This document shows, one piece after another, positions 46,799 through 56,809 of a DNA stretch of 64,000 bases. The notes beneath the pieces are model-generated. The model ran no database searches and was not told where the DNA came from. It worked only from the letters and a program-made list of their open reading frames with translations. Position 1 is the first letter of the stretch. The number at the start of each line of letters is the position of its first letter. A program made the position numbers and the translations under genes. This stretch comes from Candidatus Woesearchaeota archaeon (GTDB lineage Archaea > Nanobdellota > Nanobdellia > Woesearchaeales > GW2011-AR4). The stretch covers positions 62,001-126,000 of the forward strand of contig JACPMX010000004.1 in NCBI GenBank assembly GCA_016185755.1, written 5' to 3'.

Positions 46799-47113
46799 AT
46801 GGAAACTGAGCAATTCAATATAAGGATGCCAAAGGAGTTGGTGCAGGACTTGGATATAATCTCAAAGCTGCTGAAAGTGAACAAGTCAGAATGGGTAAAG
46901 ACAAAGCTGGCCGAAGAAGTGCACGAGGAGAAAAACAAGCTTTTGATGGAATTGAGCACTTTGTACGCCAAAGGGATGATTAGCAAGGAAAAAATAGAAA
47001 AATTGGTTGGAAAAGACATTGCTGATGAAATGGAGTCTATCAAAGTTATTGCTGAAAAAAGCGTCAAACATGGCTTAGAATATGGCAAAAAGCTCAGAAA
47101 ACTACATTCTTGA
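46799..47113 (+). CDS. RHH-like antitoxin candidate
   Basis: QFNIRMPKELVQDLDIISKLLKVNKSEWVKTKL; overlaps the PIN ORF. Confidence 0.7.
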   Translation: METEQFNIRMPKELVQDLDIISKLLKVNKSEWVKTKLAEEVHEEKNKLLMELSTLYAKGMISKEKIEKLVGKDIADEMESIKVIAEKSVKHGLEYGKKLRKLHS

Positions 47114-47582
47114 TACTTCTGCACTAATCAGCTTGGAAAGTATCAATATTTTAGAAAGAGTATTATCGTTATTTTCAATTATAACAACAAACTCTGCGAT
47201 TAAAGAACTGGAAGAATTTGCAAAGCATGATGATAAATATGGCAGAATTGCAAAAAATATTCTCAAGCACAAAAGTGAATTTACAATAGAATCCTGTGAA
47301 ATAAAAGAATCAATAAAATACGTAGAATCAACTGATAATGAGCTTTATAATCTGTCATTAAAAAAGCAGCTGCCATTAGTCACAGATGAAACAAAATTGG
47401 TCCATCATACCAGACATAAAATTGAAGTGTATTTTAGCCCTGTTTTTCTTATTCTTTTGTTAAAATCTGGACATTTATCAAAGGAAAAGGCATTAGAACT
47501 TTTGGAAGAATTAAGAAATATTAGAAACTGGAGAAACAATATCATTTATTTAATAACTAAAAACCAACTAGAAAAGCTTTAA
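47082..47582 (+). CDS. PIN-domain toxin candidate
   Basis: NYILDTSALISLESINIL...LVTDETKLVHHTRHKIEVYF. Confidence 0.7.
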   Translation: MAKSSENYILDTSALISLESINILERVLSLFSIITTNSAIKELEEFAKHDDKYGRIAKNILKHKSEFTIESCEIKESIKYVESTDNELYNLSLKKQLPLVTDETKLVHHTRHKIEVYFSPVFLILLLKSGHLSKEKALELLEELRNIRNWRNNIIYLITKNQLEKL

Positions 47583-47959
47583 CCCGATTTCTTCAAAATA
47601 TCTTCTGAATTGGCAATTTCCAATCCAAACCTTTTTTTAAGCTCTTCTTTCCTTTTCAGCATTCTTTCATTTTCTGTAACAAAAAAGTCAATTTTCGCAT
47701 TCATTACTGCATTAATATATTGCATAAAGCTATCGCTTCCAAATTCGTCATAAAACATATCCTTATATTTTTTATTATACTCGTTCTCTGTAAAAAGATT
47801 TTCTTCAAAAGCTTGCTTTAATATGTTCTCTTTTTGTAAATGTACCTTATAATTAATTCTTTCCAAAATTTTCATTCCAATAGGCTTAGGCAGATTTAAC
47901 AATTTTTTTATGAGTTTTGGCTCTATCACTACAAAGTTTTTATGTTCGTCTTTTTTCAT
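47579..47959 (-). CDS. Small PIN-like protein
   Basis: IDFFVTENERMLKRKEELKKRFGLEI. Confidence 0.45.
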   Translation of the reverse strand: MKKDEHKNFVVIEPKLIKKLLNLPKPIGMKILERINYKVHLQKENILKQAFEENLFTENEYNKKYKDMFYDEFGSDSFMQYINAVMNAKIDFFVTENERMLKRKEELKKRFGLEIANSEDILKKSG

Positions 47960-47964
47960 GATTC

Positions 47965-48369
47965 CTAAAGCCTCTTAAAAAACTCCATCTTGTTCAATTG
48001 CAAAACTATCAAGATCAAAATAACTGCAATTGCCGTCATTAAATAATATCCAAGCCCGATTGCAATTCCGACCCCGGCCACTGCCCATATCGAAGCTGCT
48101 GTCGTCAGTCCGTGAACCTCGCTCTTTGACCTGAATATTGTTCCAGCTCCCAAAAATCCTATGCCGGTTGCAATGCCTGCTATTATCCTCGCAGCCTCGC
48201 CTGGAAGCGTTTCCAATGTCACCAAGACAAACAATGCAGAGCCCAGGCAGACAAGCATATGGGTCCTCACGCCTGCAGGCTTGTGCACAACTTCCCTTTC
48301 AATGCCGATAAATCCGCCTGCAATTACTGAAAGAACAAGCCTGAGCAATATCTCTGTAGACTCGATCAT
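47965..48369 (-). CDS. MgtC/SapB family membrane protein
   Basis: RLVLSVIAGGFIGIEREVVHKPAGVRTHMLVCLGSALFVLVT. Confidence 0.9.
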   Translation of the reverse strand: MIESTEILLRLVLSVIAGGFIGIEREVVHKPAGVRTHMLVCLGSALFVLVTLETLPGEAARIIAGIATGIGFLGAGTIFRSKSEVHGLTTAASIWAVAGVGIAIGLGYYLMTAIAVILILIVLQLNKMEFFKRL

Positions 48370-48593
48370 TTTATGATTTTTTTCCTGTCCATTCTCAGCG
48401 GCCAGTCAGATGGCGCATAAGTCATTGATATCAGGGAAGCCACAAACATCAATGTGAAGAACAAAACAAGGGTGAATCCCCATGTCCTTGAATTCGGAAG
48501 GACATAAAAAGCAGAAATCAGGAATCCCACAATGCTGGTTATCATATACCCTCCCGACAGGGGGGCAACATTCAGTTCCTTCATTAAAATCAC
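48366..48593 (-). CDS. Small membrane protein
   Basis: Hydrophobic; overlaps mgtC-like start. Confidence 0.6.
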   Translation of the reverse strand: MILMKELNVAPLSGGYMITSIVGFLISAFYVLPNSRTWGFTLVLFFTLMFVASLISMTYAPSDWPLRMDRKKIIK

Positions 48594-48636
48594 CTTTTTT
48601 GAATATCCTTGGCTTGGGCTTATTTAAACTTAACGA

Positions 48637-49764
48637 TTATCCCCTCATCATGAACTTCTCGACCATGCCTTTTGCTTTTTCCCTTCTGCTTTGATGCTCT
48701 TTAAGGAATTTGTTTATTACTTGGATTGTTATCTGCTTTAATTCGCCTGTAAGCATTTTCCCGGATTTGTAATCGTCATAAATCTTCTTCAATTGGGCGG
48801 AATCCTCCAAAAAGTAAGTCAAATATTGGTATGAAACGTCAATGTCCGGATTGCCGCCGTGCTTCCTGTGCTCTTCTGTAGTTTCTCTCCCGCCGGAAAA
48901 TGCATACTTGTTTATCTTGTTCCTGACCTGTTCCGGTGTTTCTGTTGTAAAGATTGTGGTGCTCTCAACAGAAGATGACATTTTTCCTTCCTGGTGCATT
49001 CCCTGCAGTCCCGGCAAAAACCTTGCGAGTATTGTTGCAGTCTTTGGGTAGCCTAATTTCGGGGCAACATCATTTGTAAGGAAAAAATGAGGCTGCTGGT
49101 CTATGGCGCATGGAATGAGGCAGTAAGTTGTCTTTCCTTCCAGTATTGTAGGCAGGAATGCAGGCACTGACTGCATCGAGGTGTAAAAAATCTCCCCCAA
49201 GTTGTTGGAATCAGTAAATCCAAATATCGATTTAGCTGTTGAAAAAGTTACTTTTTTTGCAATCCTGCATGCATGCTTGTACATCACTCCGGCATATTCT
49301 GTGTCCAGGAATATCCTTGTCTTTTTTGGGTCAAAGCCCACTGCAATTATGTCAAGTATGTTCTCATGCGCCCATTTCTTCGTGTCTTCAAGCGTCAGGT
49401 TCTCATTGAAGAGGAACTTTTCCTCGTCAGGAATCTGGAACAATAAATTGACATCAAATTTGTCCTGTAGCCATTTGCAGAAAATCCACGGCACAAGATG
49501 CCCAAGATGAACAGGGCCTGACGGCGCCCTTCCTGTGTAAAGGTAAAACTTGTTTTTCTTCTCAGCCTGGTCAAGAACCGTGTCAAAATAGGTATGGGCA
49601 AAAAATATTTTCCTTTTTAGGAAGTAATGAAGCTCGCCTGTGTGCTTTTCCATCCTTTCCAGTATCTTCTCATCCAGGGGCTTGACTCCAAACTCTTTTA
49701 TCAGCCTGTCATAGTCTATCTCGCCGCTGACTTCCCAAGGTGTCACCTTGTATTTTTTTGCCAT
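48637..49764 (-). CDS. trpS: Tryptophanyl-tRNA synthetase (archaeal/eukaryotic type)
   Basis: YTGRAPSGPVHLGHLVPW; KMSSS; CRIAKKVTFSTAKSIFGFTDSNN. Confidence 0.92.
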   Translation of the reverse strand: MAKKYKVTPWEVSGEIDYDRLIKEFGVKPLDEKILERMEKHTGELHYFLKRKIFFAHTYFDTVLDQAEKKNKFYLYTGRAPSGPVHLGHLVPWIFCKWLQDKFDVNLLFQIPDEEKFLFNENLTLEDTKKWAHENILDIIAVGFDPKKTRIFLDTEYAGVMYKHACRIAKKVTFSTAKSIFGFTDSNNLGEIFYTSMQSVPAFLPTILEGKTTYCLIPCAIDQQPHFFLTNDVAPKLGYPKTATILARFLPGLQGMHQEGKMSSSVESTTIFTTETPEQVRNKINKYAFSGGRETTEEHRKHGGNPDIDVSYQYLTYFLEDSAQLKKIYDDYKSGKMLTGELKQITIQVINKFLKEHQSRREKAKGMVEKFMMRG

Positions 49765-49801
49765 TTTTGATGAATTTTTTTATTGTTATATAAATATTCT
49801 G

Positions 49802-50659
49802 TCAAAATAATGTGATAAGAACGCCACCGGCAATCATTATCAAAGTCCCAGCCAGTGATTTCCTGATGTATTTTTCATTGAAGAAGAAATATCCGATCAA
49901 AACGCTGAATATCAGGCCCGTTCTCTTCAAGGAGATGACATAAGGGACAATGGCATAAAGCATTGCGAATGATGCTGTCAGGTTCATCAGGCCCGACATT
50001 AGTCCAAGGAAAAGCAGCAGCTTGAAATTCGACTTCAAATCCTTAATTTTGTTTTCCGCATTTACCAGCAAAAATGGGACCATGACCGCAGAAACAATAA
50101 TATAAACCAAGGTAGTGAAATAAACGGGGCTTGACATCAAAATGCCCTTCTTGAAAAGTATTGATGTTATGCTCCATATGAATGCAACTATGAGGATGTA
50201 AAGTGAGCCTTTGACCTTGAAAATCGACAGGAACGGCTCCAAAAATCCTTTCCCTGATTTAAGGTTGATTGTGTATGCGCCGACAACGATAAGCATTATG
50301 CCTATGAACCCGGTGAATGAAGGGATCTCTTTCAAAGTGAAATAAGAGATTACAAGCAGGAATAAGGGCGTAAAGCTGAGCATTGGCAATGATACTGACA
50401 GCTTGCTTATGTTAAGCGCCTTCAAAAACAAAAACGTCGAGCCAAGGTACAGCAAGGCATTTGCAATTGCAACCATATAAACACCGGAATCAATGCGGTC
50501 GGGATAGCTGAAAAACAAAATTAAAGCCAGGAATGGCAGCGCAAATGCAAACTGCACCCAAACCACTATGGTGTTATTGACGCTGCTCAATTTTTTCATT
50601 AGAGCAAACATCACAGCATCCCATAACCCGGACAAAACAGAAAGAATGGCCCACAGCAT
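49802..50659 (-). CDS. EamA/DMT-family transporter
   Basis: Ten-TM-like EamA pattern. Confidence 0.8.
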   Translation of the reverse strand: MLWAILSVLSGLWDAVMFALMKKLSSVNNTIVVWVQFAFALPFLALILFFSYPDRIDSGVYMVAIANALLYLGSTFLFLKALNISKLSVSLPMLSFTPLFLLVISYFTLKEIPSFTGFIGIMLIVVGAYTINLKSGKGFLEPFLSIFKVKGSLYILIVAFIWSITSILFKKGILMSSPVYFTTLVYIIVSAVMVPFLLVNAENKIKDLKSNFKLLLFLGLMSGLMNLTASFAMLYAIVPYVISLKRTGLIFSVLIGYFFFNEKYIRKSLAGTLIMIAGGVLITLF

Positions 50660-50660
50660 T

Positions 50661-51302
50661 TTATTTCAGGGCATTTAAAATTTCTTTTATTGCGGCAGGC
50701 CTGTCCTTCTTGCCGAATACAGAAGTGCCTGCGACAAATACATTCGCGCCTGCTTCAAAAGAAATTCTTGCAGTGTAGGGATTTATGCCGCCGTCAACCT
50801 CTATGTCCAGCCCGGGCCTCATCATCCTTAGCTCCCTTGCCTTTGGCATCGTCGGCTCGATGAATTTCTGGCCTGCCCATCCAGGCTCAACTGTCATTAT
50901 CAGGACCATGTCAACCATCTTCAGGTATTTTTTAATTTTATCAAGCGCTGTTCCGGGCTTTATGGATATTGCAGACCTTACCCCGTTTCTCTTGATAAAC
51001 TCAAGCTGCTTTGCGGGGTTCTTGCATGCCTCTTCATGCACTGTTATTGAGTAAGCCCCTGCATCAATAAACCCCCTGATGTACGAATCGCTCGGCTCAT
51101 GCACCATGAGGTGGACATCAAGCGGCACTTTTGTCCTGATTGTTTTCACAAAATCAGAGTCAACTGTAGTGGGGGGGACAAAAATGCCGTCCATTATGTC
51201 TACATGTATCAGGTCAGCGTGCTTCTCGACTTCTTTTATCTCGTCATTTATTTTTGACAGGTCAGCAGAAAGTATAGAGGGGGCAATTTTTATTCTTGGC
51301 AT
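50661..51302 (-). CDS. rpe: Ribulose-phosphate 3-epimerase
   Basis: KIAPSILSADLSKINDEIKEVEKHADLIHVDIMDGIFVPP; VEPGWAGQKFI; EVDGGI. Confidence 0.93.
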   Translation of the reverse strand: MPRIKIAPSILSADLSKINDEIKEVEKHADLIHVDIMDGIFVPPTTVDSDFVKTIRTKVPLDVHLMVHEPSDSYIRGFIDAGAYSITVHEEACKNPAKQLEFIKRNGVRSAISIKPGTALDKIKKYLKMVDMVLIMTVEPGWAGQKFIEPTMPKARELRMMRPGLDIEVDGGINPYTARISFEAGANVFVAGTSVFGKKDRPAAIKEILNALK

Positions 51303-51319
51303 TTTTATCGGATGTTTTG

Positions 51320-51790
51320 TTAGTTTTTATTAAAGTTTTTATTGGAAATCAGGTTACTGACTAAATTTAAAGCTATTTCCCTTTTCTTTGGGAAAGCGGC
51401 CATGCTAATCTTCAAGTGGAAGCAATTGCCCGAGTCTGTCAAGAGTAATTTTCTCCCATTTAGCCATTCGTCCTTGCCGAACCTAAGAAAGAAATCAAGA
51501 TTTGCGTCCAGCCTTGATTCAGCCTGCTCCAGAATCATGTTTTTTTGGCTTTCGTCCAGTTTTTTAAACAGATTTTCAAGAAACTTGCTGATGAGGCTGT
51601 TTTTTTCGATAGTGGCTTCGAATATTGTTATATTTTTTTCATTGAATCCGGCTGCGGTTCTTTTCTTCAGCTCTACCTTGTTTTCCTCAAGATTAAAGGG
51701 GAAAAAATCCAGAAAAGCATTTAATATTGGCTCGCTGTCTTCATGCTCGTAAGAAAAAACAGTAAGCCTGGCCAAGTGGGCATATTTCAT
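51320..51790 (-). CDS. RNA-binding domain protein (COG1325-like)
   Basis: Order and motif of the archaeal RNA-binding protein near pfdB/UPF0147. Confidence 0.6.
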   Translation of the reverse strand: MKYAHLARLTVFSYEHEDSEPILNAFLDFFPFNLEENKVELKKRTAAGFNEKNITIFEATIEKNSLISKFLENLFKKLDESQKNMILEQAESRLDANLDFFLRFGKDEWLNGRKLLLTDSGNCFHLKISMAAFPKKREIALNLVSNLISNKNFNKN

Positions 51791-51792
51791 AA

Positions 51793-52053
51793 TTATAATT
51801 TCTCAAGCGCGCTCATTACATTCCATATCTGGGTTCTTGTGTAAGACTGCAGGTTCACGTCATTTGCTACCTCGTCAAGCTCGTTCAGCGTCTTGTTGAC
51901 TTTTATGGAAATTTCAGTATCCTCCTTCAGCTTGGTGACAATTGCCTCGATTTTTGTCCTGACATTCCTTGGAACAGTTGCATCCTCCTGTATCTCGCTG
52001 AGGCTTTTTATCACCGTGTCCATTTCGCTTACTTGCTCCGCCATTTTATTCAT
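51793..52053 (-). CDS. UPF0147 family protein
   Basis: LSEIQEDATVPRNVRTKIEAIVTKL...SYTRTQIWNVMSALE. Confidence 0.85.
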   Translation of the reverse strand: MNKMAEQVSEMDTVIKSLSEIQEDATVPRNVRTKIEAIVTKLKEDTEISIKVNKTLNELDEVANDVNLQSYTRTQIWNVMSALEKL

Positions 52054-52055
52054 GT

Positions 52056-52391
52056 TCAGTCTTCCTTTTTTATTTTCTTAAGAATTTCAGCCTGGAGCTT
52101 GGACGCCTTTTCCCTGACTTGCGTTTCCTGCTTCTCCATTGTCTTTATCCTGAGCTCGAGCATCTCCTTTTTTGACTGAAGGTCATTTTTCAGCTCATTT
52201 TTGTCGGATTCCACCATTATGTTGCCGATTATCTTGTACGCCTTGTCAGTATTCTCGAGCTCTGCCAGCGCAGACTCGACTTCGACGAGCTGCACCTGGA
52301 ACTGCTGCTTCTGCCCCAGAAAGCTCTGCAGGCTCTGCTCGAACATCTGCAGCTGCCCTATCTTCTGCTCGGTCTCCTTTGAAACATCCAT
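52056..52391 (-). CDS. pfdB: Prefoldin subunit beta
   Basis: QLQMFEQSLQSFLGQKQQFQVQLVEVESALAELEN...AYKIIGNIMVE. Confidence 0.88.
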   Translation of the reverse strand: MDVSKETEQKIGQLQMFEQSLQSFLGQKQQFQVQLVEVESALAELENTDKAYKIIGNIMVESDKNELKNDLQSKKEMLELRIKTMEKQETQVREKASKLQAEILKKIKKED

Positions 52392-52399
52392 TTTGCACC

Positions 52400-52537
52400 T
52401 TACCTGGACTTGACTTTTGTGTTGACGCTTCTCGGCTTGAAAAGTATCTTGCTGCCGCAGTACGGGCACCTTATCCTTTTCCTCAGGTAGTCCATTGCAA
52501 CTTTCTTGTTGCAGTCAAAACATTTGTATTCTGCCAT
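52400..52537 (-). CDS. rpo12: DNA-directed RNA polymerase subunit Rpo12/P (not in ORF track)
   Basis: MAEYKCFDCNKKVAMDYLRKRIRCPYCGSKILFKPRSVNTKVKSR. Confidence 0.9.
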   Translation of the reverse strand: MAEYKCFDCNKKVAMDYLRKRIRCPYCGSKILFKPRSVNTKVKSR

Positions 52538-52588
52538 ATTAAAAATCACCCTGGTTTTTGATATCACGGAAATCCTTGATTTCCGATA

Positions 52589-52900
52589 TTATGCTTCCTC
52601 TGAGACTTCTTCGGTCTCTTCAATTTCCTCGCTCTCTACGACAGGTTCCTCTTCTGCAATTGCCGCTTCCTTCTCAATTATTTTCCTTGAAACGGAATAT
52701 GCCTTGCCTGTGAATTTTGCATTGCATTTCCTGCATTTCCATATGCCTGCAGCCGCCCGCTTAACGGCAATCTTGTTGCAGTACGGGCACTTGTGCAGCT
52801 TTCTCTGCTCTGCCTCTATCTTTGAGAATTTCAATTTTGGCTTTCTGCCGTATCTTGCCCCGAATCTTTTGACAGAGCCTAGTTTTTCTTCGGTTTTCAT
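52589..52900 (-). CDS. rpl37ae: Ribosomal protein eL43 (L37Ae)
   Basis: RFGARYGRKPKLKFSKIEAEQRKLHKCPYCNKIAVKRAAAGIWKCRKCNAKFTGKAY. Confidence 0.92.
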   Translation of the reverse strand: MKTEEKLGSVKRFGARYGRKPKLKFSKIEAEQRKLHKCPYCNKIAVKRAAAGIWKCRKCNAKFTGKAYSVSRKIIEKEAAIAEEEPVVESEEIEETEEVSEEA

Positions 52901-52931
52901 TTTGCTAAAAAATTCAAAAGTTCTTTCCAAA

Positions 52932-53030
52932 TGGGGCTGCCCGGAGTTTCATAGGCATTGTTGCCAAATTTGAACCGGGGTCTTCTGGTCCCAAACCAGA
53001 AAGGATGTGTCCAAGCTACCCTACAGCCCC
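52932..53030 (-). tRNA. tRNA-Pro(TGG) with 23-nt T-loop intron (52946-52968)
   Basis: GGGGCTG/CAGCCCC acceptor; TCTGG-TTTGGGA-CCAGA anticodon arm; CCCGG-TTCAAA[intron]T-CCGGG. Confidence 0.88.
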
Positions 53031-53089
53031 ATATTCGGGCTATTTAGCCCTAGGTTATGGATTAAACCGCCATTTTTAAATCTATCGTT

Positions 53090-53977
53090 ATGGCATTGAA
53101 ACTATTTTCGGTAAGGTATATAAATAAAGTAAACATCAGACGATTCATGATAATCTCCCATAACCCGGCAAAAGGGCTTTTGGAGGCTGCTAAAAAAGGC
53201 ACGGAACATGCTGAAGTTTCTCTTGATTTGAACATTTCAAAAGCAAGGGTAGGTATTGAAAACAATTCCTTCATTTTTCCGGATGGCCAGAGGCTTGAAG
53301 AATCGCAGCTAAAAAAGCCCATAAAAGATGATGCAAGCTGTTTCCTGATTAAGGATAATGCATTGGTGAAAATCCAGCTGTTTTCCGAAGAGACGAACAA
53401 ATTCTACAAATTAGTTCCTGCAAAAGATGCCCCGACTATTGAAATTTCGGGCATAAGGATGCACGTCACAAAAGAAATGTCTCCGATGGAGGATACTAAA
53501 AAAAAGATTGAGGCAATATCCCCCATAAAAGGCTTCGTTTTAGATACATGCATGGGCCTTGGCTACACAGCCATTATGGCATCCAAAAGTGCGTTCGTTA
53601 TTACCTGCGAAAAGGACGGAAACGTATTGGAAATCGCAAGGCTCAATCCATGGTCAAAAGAGCTGTTCAATAGCAAAAAAATCAGCATATTGAAGGCCAG
53701 CATTTTTGACGAAATAAAAATATTAAAAAACAGTATGTTCGATGCAGTAATTCATGACCCCCCAAGATTGAGCTTGGCTTCTGAGCTGTATTCCCTTGGG
53801 TTCTACAGGCAGCTTTTCAGGGTGATGAAGCCAAATGGCAGATTGTATCACTACACCGGTTCGCCTGGCAGCAGGTTCAGGAATGTAAATCTGGCAGGGA
53901 ATGTGGCACAAAGGCTGAAAACAGCTGGATTCAGGGACATTAGGAATGACCATTACGGCTTGACGGCTTCGAAATGA
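53090..53977 (+). CDS. SAM-dependent methyltransferase (COG2521-like)
   Basis: FVLDTCMGLGYTAIMASKSAFVITCEKDGNVLEIARLNPWS; DAVIHDPPRLSLASELYS. Confidence 0.8.
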   Translation: MALKLFSVRYINKVNIRRFMIISHNPAKGLLEAAKKGTEHAEVSLDLNISKARVGIENNSFIFPDGQRLEESQLKKPIKDDASCFLIKDNALVKIQLFSEETNKFYKLVPAKDAPTIEISGIRMHVTKEMSPMEDTKKKIEAISPIKGFVLDTCMGLGYTAIMASKSAFVITCEKDGNVLEIARLNPWSKELFNSKKISILKASIFDEIKILKNSMFDAVIHDPPRLSLASELYSLGFYRQLFRVMKPNGRLYHYTGSPGSRFRNVNLAGNVAQRLKTAGFRDIRNDHYGLTASK

Positions 53978-54012
53978 CAATTTTTAAATATAATTTATGA
54001 AATTGGAATTGC

Positions 54013-54600
54013 ATGGCTGATTATTTCACCATTATCAAAAATTTCATTCTCGACAAGCAGTTCCTTAACTTGTTTATGTCAACTGCCGTGCTGTTTCTAG
54101 CGAGCCTGCTTTCATGGTATGTCTATTACAAGCAGCTTGCAAGGCGCGACTTGTTTGAGATACCAAAGCTCGATCTCAAGCTTAAGTTTGCAAGCTTTAT
54201 CGACAGGACCGTGTATTTCCTCAAGTACCTATTTATTTTTCCCCTTTATTCCTTTGTCTGGTTTCTTGTATTCTCGTTCCTGCTTCTTCTTCTCTCAAAA
54301 GCAAGGCCCATAGAGGACATACTGTTTCTCGGCATAATAGTGGTGTCTGCAACCAGGACAGCAGCTTATGTAAGCGAAAAATTGGCAGAAGACATGGCAA
54401 AACTGCTGCCATTGACATTGATAGCCATCTTCCTCATAAATCCAGAGTCTGTAACGCTAAACACAATCAGGTCTTCATTCAGCACCTTGCTCCCCCAGTT
54501 CCCGCGTGTTGCGAAATATTTGCTTTTTACCATAGCGCTCGAGTGGATTCTTAGGCTTTGCCATTGGGCGTTTGCATCTATAAAGCCTAAAAACCAATAG
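54013..54600 (+). CDS. Membrane protein
   Basis: Multiple hydrophobic segments. Confidence 0.65.
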   Translation: MADYFTIIKNFILDKQFLNLFMSTAVLFLASLLSWYVYYKQLARRDLFEIPKLDLKLKFASFIDRTVYFLKYLFIFPLYSFVWFLVFSFLLLLLSKARPIEDILFLGIIVVSATRTAAYVSEKLAEDMAKLLPLTLIAIFLINPESVTLNTIRSSFSTLLPQFPRVAKYLLFTIALEWILRLCHWAFASIKPKNQ

Positions 54601-54635
54601 CTTAATTTATAAATAATGCATATTTCTATACAGCC

Positions 54636-55736
54636 ATGGCAATCACAGAAGCGCAGAGATTTCATCTGAAGAAATTTCTCAAGGAGCTTGAAAATTTCAG
54701 GGGCAGGCATACAGAATTGGTTAGTGTTTATATCCCGCAGGATTATGACCTGAACAAGGTGATTAACCACCTTGCGCAGGAGCAGGGGACAGCGTCAAAC
54801 ATAAAGTCCGCTTCCACAAGGAAAAATGTGACTGACGCCCTTGAAAGGATGATCCAGCATCTAAAGCTGTTCAAGAGGACTCCTCCAAACGGGCTTGCAG
54901 CTTTCTCCGGAAATGTGGCGGAAAGGGAAGGCCAGCAGGATTTCAAGGTTTGGAGCATTGAGCCGCCTGTGCCTTTGAAAACAAGGATCTACAGGTGCGA
55001 CAAGGAATTTGTGCTCGACATACTGAGGGATATGCTCGAGGCAAAAGAGGTGTATGGCCTTGTGGTCATGGACAGAAGGGATGCAAATATCGCATTGCTC
55101 AAGGGAAAGACAATAATCCCCCTTGTCAAGACGCATTCAGAGGTTCCTGGAAAATTTAAAGCAGGGGGGCAAAGCGCTAACCGGTTCAGGAGCCTGGTTG
55201 AAGGCGCTGCAAAGGACCATTACAAGAAAGTGGCTGAATATATGAAAGAGACCTTCCTCACAATGGAAGGCCTTAAAGGCATCATTGTAGGGGGCCCGGG
55301 CCCTACAAAATATGACCTTGTTGAGGGCGATTTCATAACAAACGAGGTCAAGAAGAAAATAATCGCTATAAAGGACCTGAGCTACACAGGCGATTTTGGG
55401 CTGGAAGAGCTGCTTGAAAAGAGCCTGGATGTGCTTGCGCAGGAAGAGGTGTCTGAAGAGAAAAAAATTGTAGGAAGATTTCTTGAGATGCTTGCGACAA
55501 AGCAGAACATGGTTGCTTACGGCGAGGCTGATGTCATGAAGAAATTAAAGATGGGGGTTGTTGACATTCTTTTGCTTTCAGAAGACCTGGGTGATGAGAA
55601 AATAGAGGAATTTGACAATGCAGCGCAGCCGGTCGGCACAAGCGTCAGGATAATCTCAACCCAGACAAGGGAAGGGGCCCAATTAAGGGACTTGGGGAAA
55701 GCGGCTGCCATTTTAAGATATGAAGTGCATGTTTAA
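54636..55736 (+). CDS. prf1: Peptide chain release factor aRF1
   Basis: NIKS and GGQ (FKAGGQSANRF) motifs. Confidence 0.97.
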   Translation: MAITEAQRFHLKKFLKELENFRGRHTELVSVYIPQDYDLNKVINHLAQEQGTASNIKSASTRKNVTDALERMIQHLKLFKRTPPNGLAAFSGNVAEREGQQDFKVWSIEPPVPLKTRIYRCDKEFVLDILRDMLEAKEVYGLVVMDRRDANIALLKGKTIIPLVKTHSEVPGKFKAGGQSANRFRSLVEGAAKDHYKKVAEYMKETFLTMEGLKGIIVGGPGPTKYDLVEGDFITNEVKKKIIAIKDLSYTGDFGLEELLEKSLDVLAQEEVSEEKKIVGRFLEMLATKQNMVAYGEADVMKKLKMGVVDILLLSEDLGDEKIEEFDNAAQPVGTSVRIISTQTREGAQLRDLGKAAAILRYEVHV

Positions 55737-55780
55737 TTATTAATAAAAATATTTAAAGAAGCTGTTATCTGAAAATTCTC

Positions 55781-56452
55781 ATGTCAGAGCTAGTAAAAGA
55801 GGCATTCCAGCAATTGTACCCGGAAAAAGAGCTGAGGTACTCTGTTTCCCTCAAATATTCTAGGAAGTTCAAGCCGTACAATGCCAATGTCAAAAGGTAC
55901 GGGAACAATCTGATGTTCAGTTTCAGCAGGGACTGGAAAAAGATAAGCAAAGAAATCCAGGTTGGGCTTATACAGGAATTATTGGTAAAAATCCTGAAGG
56001 GAAATAATAAAAAAACAATGAGCATGGAATTGTACAATCTTTTCATGAAAAACGTCCATCTGGCTGTCCCAAAGACGAAAACCGATGAAGTTCTTGGGGA
56101 ATCATTTAATCGCGTCAATGATGCTTATTTCAGCGGCATGCTTGACAAGCCGAACCTGCAATGGGGTACGAACTCGACAAGCAAGCTTGGCTGCTATGAA
56201 TATGGAAGCGATACAATAACAATAAGCTTGATTTTCAAAAATGAAAAGCCTGAATTGCTGGATTATGTGATGTATCACGAAATGCTGCACAAGAAGTTCA
56301 AGTTCAGCAGCAGCAACGGAAGGACAATACACCACAGCGCTGAATTCAGGAAGATGGAGTCAAAATTTGAAAACCGCGATTTGGCTGAAAAAGAAATAAC
56401 GAGGCTTGCAAGGAGGCACAGGTTTGGGCTTAAAGCAATTTTGAAGTTTTGA
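55781..56452 (+). CDS. SprT-like zinc metalloprotease-domain protein
   Basis: [33 protein letters not shown]. Confidence 0.8.
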   Translation: MSELVKEAFQQLYPEKELRYSVSLKYSRKFKPYNANVKRYGNNLMFSFSRDWKKISKEIQVGLIQELLVKILKGNNKKTMSMELYNLFMKNVHLAVPKTKTDEVLGESFNRVNDAYFSGMLDKPNLQWGTNSTSKLGCYEYGSDTITISLIFKNEKPELLDYVMYHEMLHKKFKFSSSNGRTIHHSAEFRKMESKFENRDLAEKEITRLARRHRFGLKAILKF

Positions 56453-56499
56453 TTGAGAAAGTTTTAAATAGGCAATGCCAAATTTCTAAGCTGATAAAA

Positions 56500-56709
56500 A
56501 TGAGCGACAAGTTTCTTCCTCTGGCTGCAATGGAGAAGATACTGAAGCAAGGGGGGGCAGAGAGGGTTTCAGACAAGGCAAAGGTTGCGCTGAAAAATGC
56601 AATCGAGGAGATAGCCAATGAAATAGCCGTCAAGTCCATAAAGCTTGCTGTCCATGCAGGCAGGAAAACAGTGAAATCGGAGGACATAAAGCTCGCAGTC
56701 AAGGAATAG
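56500..56709 (+). CDS. Archaeal histone
   Basis: [64 protein letters not shown]. Confidence 0.93.
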   Translation: MSDKFLPLAAMEKILKQGGAERVSDKAKVALKNAIEEIANEIAVKSIKLAVHAGRKTVKSEDIKLAVKE

Positions 56710-56809
56710 TTTCTTTTTAATTATAATAATATAACCGGCAATTTCAAGCATAATCTTTATAAATTACCGGGTTATCCGCTTTAATCTTAATCTAAAGGTG
56801 ACTTAAAAA

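Noticed and set aside
52932-53030. tRNA-Pro as a pseudogene because the T-arm is interrupted
   Set aside because: The insertion folds into a BHB and its removal restores a perfect T-arm and acceptor, so an intron is the simpler reading.
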